Counted from the first letter of the stretch, positions 33,575-43,955 are shown. The stretch is DNA of 50,838 nucleotides from Neobacillus notoginsengisoli (GCF_003515685.1 NZ_QWEG01000022.1:1-50838), one strand, 5' to 3'. Translations and numbers: made by a program. The notes: a model not told the origin generated them from the sequence alone.

Positions 33575-35995
33575 TCAGTGGGTTGTAACAGTTTGTTGTT
33601 CGGTATGATACATCTGTTCCACTCTATTCTCTCGCTCGAATACGGTTTGAAGGCCATACCTGCCGTGCCGGGCTCTTCCGTTATTCCCTGAATATCTTCT
33701 CCAACCGGGAGTGTTTTTCAGAATTGAATTAATCTCCCTTGCCTTCGCCGTGGTAAATTTATCTTGCGGCTGGCCAAGCATTTCGCACCATATTTCTAGC
33801 GCGCAGACACGGTCTCTTATTCCAACCTGGGCACCTGGTAAGAGGTCATAGCCCCAAGGCTTGTCCAAATATTCTCGAATGTAACCTGCCAATGAGCTTT
33901 CCTCGGTATATGCCTTTTGAAGCTCCCTCGCCCTCTGTTCAAGATGATCCGGCAGCAATAATGGCTCACCTCTCTTAAACAGTGTTACAGCTTCAGCCCA
34001 TAACTGGTCCCCTGGAAAATTGATTCTCCTACCAAAATCGACTGGATGAACTCCAACGGCTACCGGCCAAAAGCGGCGGTTCCCAGTTTGGTCCTTTAAA
34101 GGCTCATCATCATTCGTGGATGCAATAAAGATGCATTGTCTTGGATACTCTTTTACCAGCTTGGCGTAAGGTTGCCTGAACTTATCGACCTGGGCACTTA
34201 CAAACCGTTTAATTGCCTCCACGTCAGCCTTCCTTAGCGCCGCCAGCTCTCCTAGTTCGATAATCCAGCTTCCCTGGATCTGCCCGTAGGCGTCCTTCCC
34301 CCTGACGTCATCCAGTGAATCCGTATACCAATCGCCGCCTAATAAAGCTAGCAAACTACTTTTTCCGATACCTTGCTTACCAATCAGAGTTAATACGTAA
34401 TCGAATTTGCACCCCGGGCGATAAATCCTGGCCACGGCACCGACCAATGTAAGCCTGGTCATTGCTCTTGTGAGCTCATTGTCTTCAGCTCCCAGATAAT
34501 CAATCAGCAATGTTTCGACTCGGGGGATTCCATCCCAATGCAGCTTCGACAGATATTCCTTCACCGGATGGAACTCGGATGAAAGAAGTATTTCCGAAAG
34601 GGCGTCATCGATGACGGCACGGCCCACAATCCTGTAATGCTTCGAAAGGAAATTACGCAAGGCGGAAATGTCGTCATCCTCAAGTCGTCGCGGCTTCCTA
34701 ATCTGGCGCCAGGGTACGCTGCCAAGTAAAAGCGGCTTATCCCCGAATACATCTCTAGCGAATTTCCCTACAAGAGCGGGGTCGTTCTTCAGAATCAATT
34801 CGACATTCTCGGCGCTGGCCACAAATCCGTTGCCATTTGGTTTTCTCTCGAGTTTTTCAAGCCAGTTTGAACTTTTTACATCGAAACCGGGCCGCTCGCT
34901 AAATTCGTCTTTCAATCTTTCCCGGTTTACCCGTGGATCCTCGGCGGCGAATTTTACCATGCTTCCATACGAAGGCAGCTTATTTACCGGGGTATCCGGC
35001 TTCGATTCGCTGTCCATTTCGCCAAATTTATGGATTCTGACAAGGTCAAACGCATTTACCAATCGGCCGCTGCAGGGATCAGTCGCATGATGTGAAAACA
35101 GGAACTGGCCGTTATCGTAAACCACAGCCCCGCCCACCGTAGAACCACCGACATAGGTATAGCGGCCGCTGCCGTCATTAAGAGCGGTATAAAGCCCTGG
35201 AAGGAACGTCTCAATCGCTGTGGGAATATCGTACTGTCTGCAAAACGCCCCAATGATACCGGGCTTTTCTTCCGGGTTTCCCTGCTTTGCTGCTAGCCTG
35301 ATCTGCTTCTCAGGTGCACCTGGAACCTCTGGCCACTCACTTATGTTTCTCCAATCGTTGTATGTAGCTAGGAGTCCGTCCACGTCAAGAAACGGCTTAT
35401 CTCCGTATTGGAAGATATATTGACTGTCAGAGCAACAGGACGGCCAGTACATGAGCCTTGAGGCTTCGAACGTGGTTGGATCAGCCAGTTCCATGCCAAT
35501 GAAAGATGCCAGTTTTCGGGAAAGCGGCTCGTATTCGTCAGCTGAAACAGTTCTGTTTAGAGGAACCAATATTCTCAAGCGAGGCCGGGCCTCTTCGTGC
35601 TTCCTGGTGCTGTAGACAGCATAAGCGCACCCTAACCCCTCCACTCTCTTTAAAACGTCCTGGGTGCCTCCGGGATAGATATTATCAAGGTCTAGCGTGA
35701 TGACGTCCCTGCCTAAGACGTTGTTGGCTTTACGGCGATTTCCAGCGAAAGTACCCGCGACAAACCCGCCTACGTCCTTTAATTCATCTTGCTGAGTTTT
35801 CGGAAGCTGTAGATAAGCTTGTAACGTTTCGGCCCCTCTAAAAGCAGTCTCGAGCTTCCTTACCAGTTCGGACCAGTAGAGGACTTGCGCTGGCCAGTGT
35901 ACTGCCTTCCTGCTGCCGGCAGCTGATATCATTATTTGTTTATCGAATTGGAAAGCCCCAATATTTCTTGCTATACTAGCGGTAACACTACTCAC
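33575..35995 (-). CDS. VapE-type primase/helicase, replication protein
   Basis: An 806-residue replication protein. The N-terminal half has a primase-polymerase pattern (VITLDLDN with two aspartates at about 99-105, then RLRILVPL). The C-terminal half is a virulence-associated E / superfamily 3-like helicase: LHWDGIPRVETLL, Walker A IGKQGIGKSS (about 538-547), WIIELGELAALRKADVE, then IFIASTNDDEPLKDQTGNRR. Such proteins replicate phages, satellites and islands. The start is GTG at 35995 with GGGAGGTG upstream. It follows the regulator and the 36040 gene in one direction. Confidence 0.85.
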   Translation of the reverse strand: MSSVTASIARNIGAFQFDKQIMISAAGSRKAVHWPAQVLYWSELVRKLETAFRGAETLQAYLQLPKTQQDELKDVGGFVAGTFAGNRRKANNVLGRDVITLDLDNIYPGGTQDVLKRVEGLGCAYAVYSTRKHEEARPRLRILVPLNRTVSADEYEPLSRKLASFIGMELADPTTFEASRLMYWPSCCSDSQYIFQYGDKPFLDVDGLLATYNDWRNISEWPEVPGAPEKQIRLAAKQGNPEEKPGIIGAFCRQYDIPTAIETFLPGLYTALNDGSGRYTYVGGSTVGGAVVYDNGQFLFSHHATDPCSGRLVNAFDLVRIHKFGEMDSESKPDTPVNKLPSYGSMVKFAAEDPRVNRERLKDEFSERPGFDVKSSNWLEKLERKPNGNGFVASAENVELILKNDPALVGKFARDVFGDKPLLLGSVPWRQIRKPRRLEDDDISALRNFLSKHYRIVGRAVIDDALSEILLSSEFHPVKEYLSKLHWDGIPRVETLLIDYLGAEDNELTRAMTRLTLVGAVARIYRPGCKFDYVLTLIGKQGIGKSSLLALLGGDWYTDSLDDVRGKDAYGQIQGSWIIELGELAALRKADVEAIKRFVSAQVDKFRQPYAKLVKEYPRQCIFIASTNDDEPLKDQTGNRRFWPVAVGVHPVDFGRRINFPGDQLWAEAVTLFKRGEPLLLPDHLEQRARELQKAYTEESSLAGYIREYLDKPWGYDLLPGAQVGIRDRVCALEIWCEMLGQPQDKFTTAKAREINSILKNTPGWRRYSGNNGRARHGRYGLQTVFERENRVEQMYHTEQQTVTTH

Positions 35996-36039
35996 AACTA
36001 CTTCTCACCTCCCCTCAAAGGGATTAAGCGGTTTTTTCT

Positions 36040-36348
36040 CTATTTGCCCTTGTTGCCTTTCGAATCTTCAAAGCGACGAAGGGTTTTTTGTTTTTCTAAT
36101 GCCACCCAATCCCATAATTCCGTTTGATGGCTAAACGGCCTCCCGTTAGCTTCTAAAAATAAAAGCGCATAAGGTAGAGGACTTAATCGAACGGAACGAA
36201 TCTCGCTCTTTCGAATGCATTGAGTACCGTAATAGTCGAAAATCAATTCCTGGCTCTGATTTAAAAACTCGTAAACTGACGGCGCAGGATGTCGAAATTC
36301 GATTTCTTTATTGCCCACATGTACCAGAAAATCAGTGTAATCATTCAT
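36040..36348 (-). CDS. Hypothetical protein, element-encoded
   Basis: A 102-residue protein (MNDYTDFLVHVGNKEIEF) directly before the primase/helicase, with an AAAGGAGGTGAT-like site. No family is recognised. Confidence 0.6.
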   Translation of the reverse strand: MNDYTDFLVHVGNKEIEFRHPAPSVYEFLNQSQELIFDYYGTQCIRKSEIRSVRLSPLPYALLFLEANGRPFSHQTELWDWVALEKQKTLRRFEDSKGNKGK

Positions 36349-36443
36349 ACCGTATCACCTCCTTTAAACGGTCGTTTTTCGACGTCTTCCAACAGCATTT
36401 TTCGCGGTTAGCGCTAAAAGAAAAGCCCCTTTGGGCAAATACT

Positions 36444-36716
36444 TTATGCTCTCTTCCTTTTATCAGCGGACCAGCGATCAATGTAAGCCTGGACTTCATT
36501 TCGGTTAAACATCCATTTAGTGCCTACCCGCATCTTCGGGAAATTTGGATCGCTTAGAAACGTTTTTTCAATTGTTGGCCAAGACAACGAAAGCATTTGG
36601 CAAAGCTTCTTGGAATCTAGCAACATTGAATCAAGCTCCATCCTGTCTAACCTCTTTTGCACCTCCATTTGAAACATTGCCCGCAGCTCATTTTCATCAA
36701 GCTTTAATTCGAACAT
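36444..36716 (-). CDS. Excisionase-like helix-turn-helix protein
   Basis: A 90-residue protein. The C-terminal half LSWPTIEKTFLSDPNFPKMR then VGTKWMFNRNEVQAYIDRW is the MerR/Xis-type DNA-binding pattern seen in phage excisionases. The ATG at 36716 follows AAGGAGGAG. It is divergent from the XRE repressor at 36887 and probably aids excision or early control. Confidence 0.75.
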   Translation of the reverse strand: MFELKLDENELRAMFQMEVQKRLDRMELDSMLLDSKKLCQMLSLSWPTIEKTFLSDPNFPKMRVGTKWMFNRNEVQAYIDRWSADKRKRA

Positions 36717-36736
36717 GTGCTTCTCCTCCTTCAATA

Positions 36737-36842
36737 GTTGCATTAAATGCAACTTTATATGATATTTTCATAATATTATTAAATTGTTGCATTGTAAAGA
36801 ACATTTACAAAGAATTTTAAAAAATGTTTGTTAAAATGCAAC
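36737..36842. promoter_or_regulatory. Divergent promoter region with three operator-like sites
   Basis: A perfect palindrome GTTGCATTAAATGCAAC lies at 36737-36753. Half-sites GTTGCATT (36786) and AATGCAAC (36835) follow. The region is between the excisionase-like gene and the XRE gene, and resembles a lysogeny-type control region. Confidence 0.65.
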
Positions 36843-36886
36843 TTGAGGGGTAAAATAATTTTAGATATAAAAAGGAGGAGCAAAGA

Positions 36887-37513
36887 ATGTTTTTTTCGGG
36901 AGAAAGATTGAAGGTTGCTAGGCAGTATAAGAAATATACGCTTGAAACCCTTGCTGATAATCTGGAGCTTCTTTACGGGATTAAAATTAATAAAGGGATG
37001 ATTTCCAGATGGGAGAACGGGAAGGCCAAACCTCGCGATTCAACCCTTGATGCTCTTTCCGTCGTCTTAGAAGTGCCCGTAGAATTTTTAATGGGGAGAA
37101 ACGATTTCGGTAATAACTTGATGTTTCTTCGTTTATCTTCCGGACTGTCTTTGGAAGAGTTGAGCGAAAAAAGTGGGATACTTCAGTCTACTATTGAGCT
37201 ATCTGAAGCGGGGATATTCCTTCCACAAAATGAAGCTGAATTGCAAAAATTAGGCGAGGCATTAAATGTCGATGATTTACGGAAGTACATAATGGATAGA
37301 ATAGATGAGCCTAAACCATTAACTGTGGAAGAGCATGAAGATTGGCTCGGTACAAGTTCGGAGGCTGGACACGTTGACAGCCAAAATGCCGATGATCTAT
37401 ATAGCATACTTAACAGCAATAACGTTTTACATTACAAAGGCAGAGCCCTCAGCAGCAATGAACTAGACAAAATAAACAAAGTTATAGAAGCCATTCTTGA
37501 AATTGAAGAATAA
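36887..37513 (+). CDS. XRE-family repressor with two helix-turn-helix segments
   Basis: A 208-residue regulator. The first helix-turn-helix is at about 5-55 (LKVARQYKKYTLETLADNLE, MISRWENGKAKPRD) and a second at about 78-125 (LRLSSGLSLEELSEKSGILQ). It is likely the master repressor of the element. The integrase starts 15 bases downstream, in the same direction. Confidence 0.78.
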   Translation: MFFSGERLKVARQYKKYTLETLADNLELLYGIKINKGMISRWENGKAKPRDSTLDALSVVLEVPVEFLMGRNDFGNNLMFLRLSSGLSLEELSEKSGILQSTIELSEAGIFLPQNEAELQKLGEALNVDDLRKYIMDRIDEPKPLTVEEHEDWLGTSSEAGHVDSQNADDLYSILNSNNVLHYKGRALSSNELDKINKVIEAILEIEE

Positions 37514-37528
37514 GAAAGGAGGTCACCA

Positions 37529-38695
37529 ATGGCCAAATTTAAACAGCGCGGCAAAACTTGGACCTACTATGTTTATGTTGGCATTAACCCATTAACTAAA
37601 AAACGGATTGAAGTTTCGAAAGGCGGATTCAAAACAAAAAGAGATGCACAAGCAGCTGCCCGTCTTGTTGAGTTGGAAAAAGAAAATGGTACTCTGATAT
37701 TGGAATCAAAGATTACCTTTGGGCAGTTTGCCCATGACTGGCTAAAGACTTATAGCCGCAGCGGAGTAAAAAAAAGCACCGTGCGAGCTAGGGAAAAGGA
37801 AATGAAACATTTTATTAAGGTATGGTGGTTATATCAAATTGGCCTTATTACAAAGAAGATGTACCAGGAAAGAATGTTGGATTTATCCGAAAAGTACAGC
37901 CAAAACTACATGGATGGGATCGCGGCCACCGGCAGAATGATTTTTGGCCATGCTTTTGAATTAGGAATCATAAAGGTTAATCCAACTGAAGGGTTCAGGT
38001 TGCCAAAGAAACAACTAACAGTTGAGGAACTGGAGAATCAAGAAGAGGACATTACTTTCCTGGAGAAAGAGGAACTTTCACAATTTCTTAAATTATCTGC
38101 CACAGAAGGCCTAGAAATGGACTTAGAGGTATTTACCACTCTATCCTACTCCGGAGTGCGAATAGGTGAACTACTGGCCTTTAAATGGGCAGATTTTGAT
38201 GAGAAAAAAGGGACATTGAGGATAACAAAGACTCTGTATAATCCAAATAACAACATTGAACAATACGAACTCCTCACCCCTAAAACCAAAGGATCCGTGC
38301 GTACAATTAGGATTGATGATTTTCTGGTGAAACTGTTAAGAAAACATAAGATTAGACAAAAAGAAATTCAGCTGAAAAATAAACCTATCTACCAGGATGA
38401 AGGATTTATCTTTGCCCGCGATGACGGTCGGCCGCAGCTGAGGAAAGTCATTGAAACTAGGCTAAAGCGGCTCCTAAAAAAAGCAGGCATTACAAAGAAC
38501 ATTACCCCTCATTCATTTAGACATACACATACTTCATTATTGATCGAAGCTGGGGTAGGTATAAAAGAGATTCAGCAACGTCTTGGTCACACCGATATAA
38601 ATACGACGATGAACATTTATGCTCACATGACCGCTAACATGGAAGAAAAGGCCTCCCAGCAGTTTAGCAAACTGATGAAAGACCTTCTCTTGTAG
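37529..38695 (+). CDS. int: Tyrosine-type site-specific integrase
   Basis: A 388-residue recombinase. An N-terminal arm-binding domain (MAKFKQRGKTWTYYVYVGIN) and SAM-like core-binding domain precede the catalytic domain with Arg211 (SGVRIGE), His328 and Arg331 (HSFRHTH), His354 (LGHTDINTT) and the nucleophile Tyr364 (NIYAHMT). All catalytic residues are present. RBS AAAGGAGG. It follows the repressor and should insert the element into the groEL 3' end. Confidence 0.93.
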   Translation: MAKFKQRGKTWTYYVYVGINPLTKKRIEVSKGGFKTKRDAQAAARLVELEKENGTLILESKITFGQFAHDWLKTYSRSGVKKSTVRAREKEMKHFIKVWWLYQIGLITKKMYQERMLDLSEKYSQNYMDGIAATGRMIFGHAFELGIIKVNPTEGFRLPKKQLTVEELENQEEDITFLEKEELSQFLKLSATEGLEMDLEVFTTLSYSGVRIGELLAFKWADFDEKKGTLRITKTLYNPNNNIEQYELLTPKTKGSVRTIRIDDFLVKLLRKHKIRQKEIQLKNKPIYQDEGFIFARDDGRPQLRKVIETRLKRLLKKAGITKNITPHSFRHTHTSLLIEAGVGIKEIQQRLGHTDINTTMNIYAHMTANMEEKASQQFSKLMKDLLL

Positions 38696-38720
38696 GCGGT
38701 TTATAATTAAGTAATACAAA

Positions 38721-38758
38721 ACGGCCATCCACAGTATTTGGTGGACGGCCGTTTTTAA
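38721..38758 (+). terminator. Terminator after the integrase
   Basis: ACGGCCATCCAC and GTGGACGGCCGT arms around a short loop, then TTTTT. Confidence 0.78.
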
Positions 38759-38830
38759 AAAATAAACTAAGGGTGAAGACGTCCTTCACCTGTACAAACC
38801 GAGCGAATCGATTTTTTCCTTATGTCAATA

Positions 38831-39790
38831 CTACACAGTGCTTTTAAGAAAGTCAACTATTTTCTTGAAGTAATTGTAAACTGAGACAAGAGAAAAGTGT
38901 TTTGAATATTCGGCCTTTAATCTTGTGCTCCTTTTCAATAAACCATCGACATCATCATACCTGACTTTCTTCATCGGTTGACTAGTTACATACTTATCAT
39001 ACACAAAGAGTAAAGCCGTTATGTCATGAATTTTTCTGTTGGATAATCTTTTTCTCCTCACATCTTTGGAAATAGTCTTTATATTTCCAACAAAGGTAGT
39101 GACTGGACGGGCAATGGGTCCGGTTATTTGGTTAGTAGCTACTATGTCCAAAATTAGCGGACTGTTATGGGCTGCTGAATTGCGAACGTTCTTGACATAC
39201 TTCAGAACCTCATAAAGATCAGCGTATTTTTTGGGCTTATTTTTATATACGTAATAAAACTCAAAAAACTTAACAAACCCACCGAACGGAATAATTTCAA
39301 ACAGCACCCATACCGGACATTTTTTATGATGCTTTGTATAAAGACCGTTATTATAATGCGATGAGTCTTTCATAGGATTCATATAATCATCTAGCTTTCT
39401 TCTCTCGTGCGCAAGAAAATCATCTACAATCTTATATCCATCTTCAGAGCGATCATTCGTTATATCCGCCAGGACTTTTGTTTTAACAGAATGTTCGATA
39501 TCAAGGCACATTTGCAAAACTATATAACGCAGTCGCATGTCTATGGTGGCTAAGTCATATAAGTATGCAAATTCTAAATTAATGTATTCTCCCTTTGCAT
39601 TTTTGCTGAAATTCTTTCTATATGCAGTGATTTTATAAAAATAATTGGATTCCTCCAGCATCTTCCTGGCTTTCGTCTTACTAATGATGTTAAAACCAAC
39701 CTTTTTATTGTCTAAATGCTTAATCATATCAGCAAAAGAAAGTTTTATTTTTCCGGAAGCAGTAACAGGCGCTTGGTTAGCTTGTACCAA
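38831..39790 (-). CDS. Abi family protein (AbiD/AbiF-like abortive infection)
   Basis: A 319-residue Abi_2-type protein: LSFADMIKHLDNKKVGFNII at the N terminus, the core YFYKITAYRKNFSKNAKGEY, and the HEPN-like RNSAAHNSPL (RxxxxH) motif in the second half. Abi proteins stop phage growth, often by RNA cleavage. A TTG at 39790 has GGGGGGAG seven bases before it and gives MVQANQAPV; an upstream ATG (39847) has a poor site. It is cargo at the right end of the element, between integrase and attachment site. Confidence 0.78.
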   Translation of the reverse strand: MVQANQAPVTASGKIKLSFADMIKHLDNKKVGFNIISKTKARKMLEESNYFYKITAYRKNFSKNAKGEYINLEFAYLYDLATIDMRLRYIVLQMCLDIEHSVKTKVLADITNDRSEDGYKIVDDFLAHERRKLDDYMNPMKDSSHYNNGLYTKHHKKCPVWVLFEIIPFGGFVKFFEFYYVYKNKPKKYADLYEVLKYVKNVRNSAAHNSPLILDIVATNQITGPIARPVTTFVGNIKTISKDVRRKRLSNRKIHDITALLFVYDKYVTSQPMKKVRYDDVDGLLKRSTRLKAEYSKHFSLVSVYNYFKKIVDFLKSTV

Positions 39791-39892
39791 AAATCTCCCC
39801 CCTTCCCCATAAATATACAAAACGTTCCTTTTTTTCCTATCTACCATTATACTGGAAACCAAGACGGAATTGAATAAATATTTGAAAAGAAA

Positions 39893-39927
39893 AAGCCATC
39901 AACAGTTACACAACTGCTAATGGCTTT
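39893..39927. other. Hairpin near the right end
   Basis: AAGCCATCAACAGT and ACTGCTAATGGCTTT arms about 130 bases from the right core. It could end transcription running right or form part of the attachment region. Confidence 0.4.
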
Positions 39928-39950
39928 AAAATTTATCAAAATTTAGCGAA

Positions 39951-39973
39951 AGGAGGACAATTAGGAGGACAAA
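39951..39973. repeat. Paired direct repeats near the right end
   Basis: AGGAGGACAATT AGGAGGACAAA, period 12, about 52-74 bases inside the right core; the same pair occurs near the left end. Probable integrase arm sites. Confidence 0.65.
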
Positions 39974-39977
39974 CCAA

Positions 39978-39989
39978 TCTATAAACCCT
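39978..39989. repeat. TCTATAAACCCT, copy shared with 23780-23791
   Basis: The 12-base string is identical at both sites, each 26-35 bases left of the core. The left copy lies outside the current element, as expected if an older element had the same right end. Confidence 0.5.
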
Positions 39990-39990
39990 C

Positions 39991-40013
39991 AAAAACCTTG
40001 ATACATAAGGTTT
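39991..40013 (-). terminator. Possible groEL terminator
   Basis: AAACCTT and AAGGTTT arms on the minus strand followed by TTTTTGAGG, just past the groEL stop. It lies inside the element end, so the element may supply it. Confidence 0.5.
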
Positions 40014-40024
40014 AAATGATGTTT

Positions 40025-41663
<1,639 letters not shown>

Positions 41664-41707
41664 TTAAAACCCTCCTCAAATTGTTAAAATGAACAAAACT
41701 AATTCAA

Positions 41708-41995
41708 TTATTTACCGATAACAGCTAGGATATCACTTTCACGGAGAATCAGGTATTCCTGTCCTTCGTACTTCACTTCTGTTCCGGCATATTTTGAGAA
41801 GATGATACGGTCGCCTTCAGAAACCTCTACGGCAACTCGTTCTCCGCTGTCGAGTACACGGCCAGTGCCAACTGCAACAACTTTGCCCTCCTGCGGCTTT
41901 TCTTTTGCTGTATCAGGAAGTACGATGCCGCTGGCAGTCTTTTCTTCAGACTCAACAAGCTCAATGACAATGCGATCACCAAGTGGTCTTAACAA
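41708..41995 (-). CDS. groS: Co-chaperonin GroES (10 kDa)
   Basis: Lid of the GroEL chamber. The 95-residue protein [20 protein letters not shown] through [15 protein letters not shown] matches Bacillus GroES. The start is TTG at 41995, with GAGGAGG upstream; the long in-frame extension upstream is leader DNA containing CIRCE. Confidence 0.96.
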   Translation of the reverse strand: MLRPLGDRIVIELVESEEKTASGIVLPDTAKEKPQEGKVVAVGTGRVLDSGERVAVEVSEGDRIIFSKYAGTEVKYEGQEYLILRESDILAVIGK

Positions 41996-42033
41996 ATCAA
42001 ACAACCTCCTCAAAAAAGTTATGTAGAATTTTA

Positions 42034-42060
42034 TTAGCACTCTATCACATCGAGTGCTAA
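42034..42060 (-). promoter_or_regulatory. CIRCE operator (HrcA binding site)
   Basis: TTAGCACTC, nine bases, then GAGTGCTAA: a perfect CIRCE inverted repeat. HrcA binding represses groESL until heat shock. Confidence 0.96.
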
Positions 42061-42071
42061 CACAATTATTA

Positions 42072-42105
42072 TAATAATAAATCCTCTTTTTTTTTGCAAG
42101 CGAGA
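42072..42105 (-). promoter_or_regulatory. groESL promoter
   Basis: Minus-strand TTGCAA and TATTAT with 17 bases between, just upstream of CIRCE. The rest up to 42342 shows no gene. Confidence 0.65.
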
Positions 42106-42342
42106 AGCATGAATTTTTTAAAAAGAAATATTGAATGGAGCGAAGGGCAATGACTAATCCAGAGAAGTGGAAATGAACCTTAAGAGTATAACCGCCTTGC
42201 CAAAAGATATACAAAAAGCGCTTCCTATTGAAATAACCTTCGTGTTAAGAGTAGAATGAAGAAAGGCACAGAATAGAGGAAACGGAATGTACTGATACTA
42301 ACAGTAAGTTTCGTTTGGTTAATCATAAAGGAGTATGTCAAT

Positions 42343-43077
42343 TTGAAACGGGAATACGGATGGATCCTTATTGTCTATATTGCTATGCAGCTTTCAAGCT
42401 TGGCAGGCGTCCCGCTCTTGACTTTTATTTTTGTAAAAACCGGGAGCAGCCTTCAAGAAGCGCAAATGAATGCATTGAATTCCTGGCTGCTTGTCAGCTT
42501 TTTCTCAGCATTCCTGATCATTTTATTTCTCTTGCGTAAGGAAATGTCCCTTTCTTTTAAAGAGAGGAATAAGGCTGATTTACCCGAGACAATTGGCTGG
42601 GCGATTGGCGGAATTTTTCTCGCTCTTTTCGCACAGGCCTCAGCTGCCTCGATTGAGCGAATGCTGGGCATTGAAATGGGTTCGGAAAATACGCAAAATA
42701 TCCTCCGGATGATTGAAAGCTTCCCGGCAGTTATCTTCATCAGCTCTGTCATCGGTCCTATCCTAGAGGAAATTGTTTTTCGGAAAATCATTTTCGGGAG
42801 TCTTTATAAACGTTTTAACTTTTTTATCTCAGGATTAATCAGCTCTATCATTTTTGCTGCGGCACATATGGAGTTTGAACATATTCTTTTATACTCGGCA
42901 ATCGGATTTACTTTTGCTTTCCTTTATATACAGACAAAGCGGATTATTGTTCCGATTTTTGCCCATGTTGCGATGAACACTTTGGTTGTGCTAATGCAAA
43001 GTATTTATCGTGAGGATATTGAAAAAATCTTGCGTCAAGCAGAACAACTGCAAAACTTTATCGGAGGGTTTTTATGA
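42343..43077 (+). CDS. ydiL: CPBP-family intramembrane glutamic protease (YdiL)
   Basis: A 244-residue membrane protein with about eight hydrophobic segments. The CPBP (Abi) motifs are EEIVFRKIIFG (EExxxR) and IFAAAHMEFEH, with a third histidine in IFAHVAMNT. These mark Rce1-like proteases. The TTG start follows AAAGGAG. Position between groES and ydiK matches B. subtilis ydiL. Confidence 0.88.
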   Translation: MKREYGWILIVYIAMQLSSLAGVPLLTFIFVKTGSSLQEAQMNALNSWLLVSFFSAFLIILFLLRKEMSLSFKERNKADLPETIGWAIGGIFLALFAQASAASIERMLGIEMGSENTQNILRMIESFPAVIFISSVIGPILEEIVFRKIIFGSLYKRFNFFISGLISSIIFAAAHMEFEHILLYSAIGFTFAFLYIQTKRIIVPIFAHVAMNTLVVLMQSIYREDIEKILRQAEQLQNFIGGFL

Positions 43078-43274
43078 GGCAGTCACCGTTGTTTTCCGGC
43101 ATCATTTACCTCCTGCTCGGAGTTCTTTTTACATACTTTGCGATCGGGAATGTCAGAACCGAAGGCTGGGGCTTCTTCTCCTATCTGCTTGTGATCCTGG
43201 CAACATTCGATCTTGGAGCAGGCATAAGGATGATCAGCTTTCATTTCAAAATAAAACGAAGTCTAAAAAAGTGA
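43074..43274 (+). CDS. ydiK: Small membrane protein YdiK
   Basis: A 66-residue protein with two hydrophobic segments, matching YdiK by size and place. It starts within the ydiL stop (ATGA). Function unknown. Confidence 0.82.
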   Translation: MRQSPLFSGIIYLLLGVLFTYFAIGNVRTEGWGFFSYLLVILATFDLGAGIRMISFHFKIKRSLKK

Positions 43275-43290
43275 GCCTCGGGCTCACTTT
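43269..43290. terminator. Bidirectional terminator between ydiK and rex
   Basis: AAGTGAGCC and GGCTCACTT around TCG, overlapping the stop of the convergent rex gene. Confidence 0.75.
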
Positions 43291-43955
43291 TCTGTTTCAG
43301 CAGTATCCTCATTTACATCGGTTCCGGGATAGTTTTTCAAAAAATAGATTAACGATTGCAGTTCAACTGCCAGGTCAATGTGATGGACCCGAATGGATCC
43401 GGGTACATTCAGCCTTGCTGGAGTGAAATTTAAAATTCCTTTTACATTCGATTTTACAAGCCTGTCCGTAATTGGCTGTGCCACTGAAGACGGTACAGTC
43501 AAAATGGATACCGAGATTTGTTCCTCTAGTAAATGCTTTTCAAGATCGTCAAGATGGTAGACAGGAACATCGCCGATTTTTGTGCCGACTTTGTCCGAGT
43601 CAACATCAAATGCCAAAGCAATTTTCGTATTATTGTTTTTCAGGAAGTTGTAATTCAGGAAAGCAGTCCCTAGATTCCCGACACCGATTAAGGCCACTTT
43701 GGTCAGCTCGTCCTGGTCAAGTGTTTTCCGAAAAAAGCCAAGCAAATAGTTCACATTATATCCATAGCCCTTTTTGCCAAGAGCACCGAAGTAAGAAAAG
43801 TCTCTGCGGATTGTGGCTGAATCCACCTTTACTGCCTCACTTAGTTCCGCGGATGAAACTCGTTGTTTTCCCGAAGAATGTAAATTCTTTAAAAACCGGT
43901 AATAAAGCGGCAGCCGTTTGGCAGTTGCCTGCGGTATTTTCATTGTCTCACTCAT
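43284..43955 (-). CDS. rex: Redox-sensing transcriptional repressor Rex
   Basis: Senses the NADH/NAD ratio and represses fermentation and respiration genes. The 223-residue protein has a winged helix ([35 protein letters not shown]) and a Rossmann NAD domain ([14 protein letters not shown]), then [12 protein letters not shown]. Length and motifs match Bacillus Rex. In B. subtilis the tatAy-tatCy genes lie between rex and ydiK; they are absent here. Confidence 0.95.
   Translation of the reverse strand: MSETMKIPQATAKRLPLYYRFLKNLHSSGKQRVSSAELSEAVKVDSATIRRDFSYFGALGKKGYGYNVNYLLGFFRKTLDQDELTKVALIGVGNLGTAFLNYNFLKNNNTKIALAFDVDSDKVGTKIGDVPVYHLDDLEKHLLEEQISVSILTVPSSVAQPITDRLVKSNVKGILNFTPARLNVPGSIRVHHIDLAVELQSLIYFLKNYPGTDVNEDTAETEK

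Larger units (their letters stand above)
23838..40024. mobile_element. Integrated element at the 3' end of groEL, about 16.2 kb
   Basis: Bounded by 20-bp direct repeats equal to the groEL 3' end, with paired AGGAGGACAA repeats near each end and a tyrosine integrase close to the right end. Content: regulators, VapE-type replication protein, HK97-type capsid, FtsK-type pump, replication-relaxation protein, a toxin-antitoxin pair and an Abi protein. No portal, terminase, tail, lysis or type IV secretion genes are seen, so it is neither a complete prophage nor a self-transmissible conjugative element. A phage satellite or mobilisable element is the best reading. Confidence 0.88.

Noticed and set aside
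23838-40024. Complete prophage or conjugative element
   Set aside because: No portal, terminase, tail, holin or lysin genes, and no type IV secretion genes, are seen on either strand.
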